DNA from: Prorocentrum cordatum
Taxonomy: Eukaryota; Sar; Dinophyceae; Prorocentrales; Prorocentraceae
Length of the DNA stretch: 64,000 nt
Direction of reading: 5' to 3'
Assembly (NCBI GenBank): GCA_963575745.1
Contig: CAUYUJ010014756.1
Coordinates: 86,150 to 150,149 of the forward strand
Of this stretch, positions 63,835-64,000 are shown in pieces (positions within the stretch are counted from its first letter, which is position 1; every line of letters begins with the position of its first letter). The notes beneath the pieces are model-generated. The model searched no databases. It saw nothing but the letters and a program-made list of their open reading frames with translations, and was not told where the DNA came from. Made by a program: the position numbers and the translations under genes.

Positions 63835-64000
63835 TCGGGAGGGGGAAAAAACACACAGACGCAATGAATCGGCGACTCCCAGGCTCAGATGGGAAAATGT
63901 AGGAAGTGGGGGGGGAAGACAAAAACCCACAGGAGAGCTTGAAAAGTATAGGGGAATCCTGGGACTTGCGCCTTGTTTGTGTGCCCCTGGGCTCCTTTGG
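63835..64000 (+). repeat. Dispersed repeat family H, copy 2, cut by the window edge
   Basis: GGGAAAAAACACACAGACGC, AATGAATCGGCGACTCCC, GGGAAAATGTAGGAAGTGGG match 44395-44575. Confidence 0.7.

Overview
The window is nuclear DNA of a dinoflagellate, GC-rich and repeat-dominated. The clearest evidence is a near-complete copy of the dinoflagellate spliced leader (consensus tail GTAGCCATTTTGGCTCAAG) embedded in the genome just upstream of a coding region (8375-8395, minus). A second decayed copy precedes an HSP90 fragment (53651-53671, plus). The two best gene bodies also belong to protein families that I recall as multicopy in dinoflagellates such as Polarella, Prorocentrum and Symbiodiniaceae; the species is not determinable here.

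Layout. 1-1777: minus-strand gene of a cysteine-motif family, split by a TG-rich intron and by an introner-like intron with inverted repeats at its splice sites; its 3' end lies off the left edge. 1778-3535: microsatellites. 3540-8395: the main gene, minus strand, five exons (about 1,229 aa if the model holds), with introns made mostly of GGA/TCC repeats and a spliced-leader relic 50 nt before the first ATG. 8396-28000: almost gene-free, with TCC/GGA arrays, foldback elements, tandem repeats, a 1.2 kb TG array between inverted repeats, a 100 bp assembly gap and a G-run array. 28000-32400: a small transposon family, a LINE-like C-terminal relic and a weak minus-strand coding candidate. 32985-34322: an 89-bp satellite. 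36360-38240: decayed copy of a C2H2-finger, transposase-like family. 38900-52600: a mosaic of at least six recurrent non-autonomous repeat families, including a 2 kb composite foldback. 52620-54640: a 1 kb TCC array, then a spliced-leader relic, then a frameshifted HSP90 fragment. 55476-56620: GAT and GAGATCGATAGT arrays. 57330-59990: a decayed LINE with coiled-coil and endonuclease regions. 60000-64000: repeats and very GC-rich sequence.

No tRNA, rRNA, CRISPR or operon-like structure was seen. The genes do not form a pathway. What links them is mechanism: trans-spliced mRNAs copied back into DNA, introns apparently gained from inverted-repeat elements, and triplet arrays filling introns and intergenic space.
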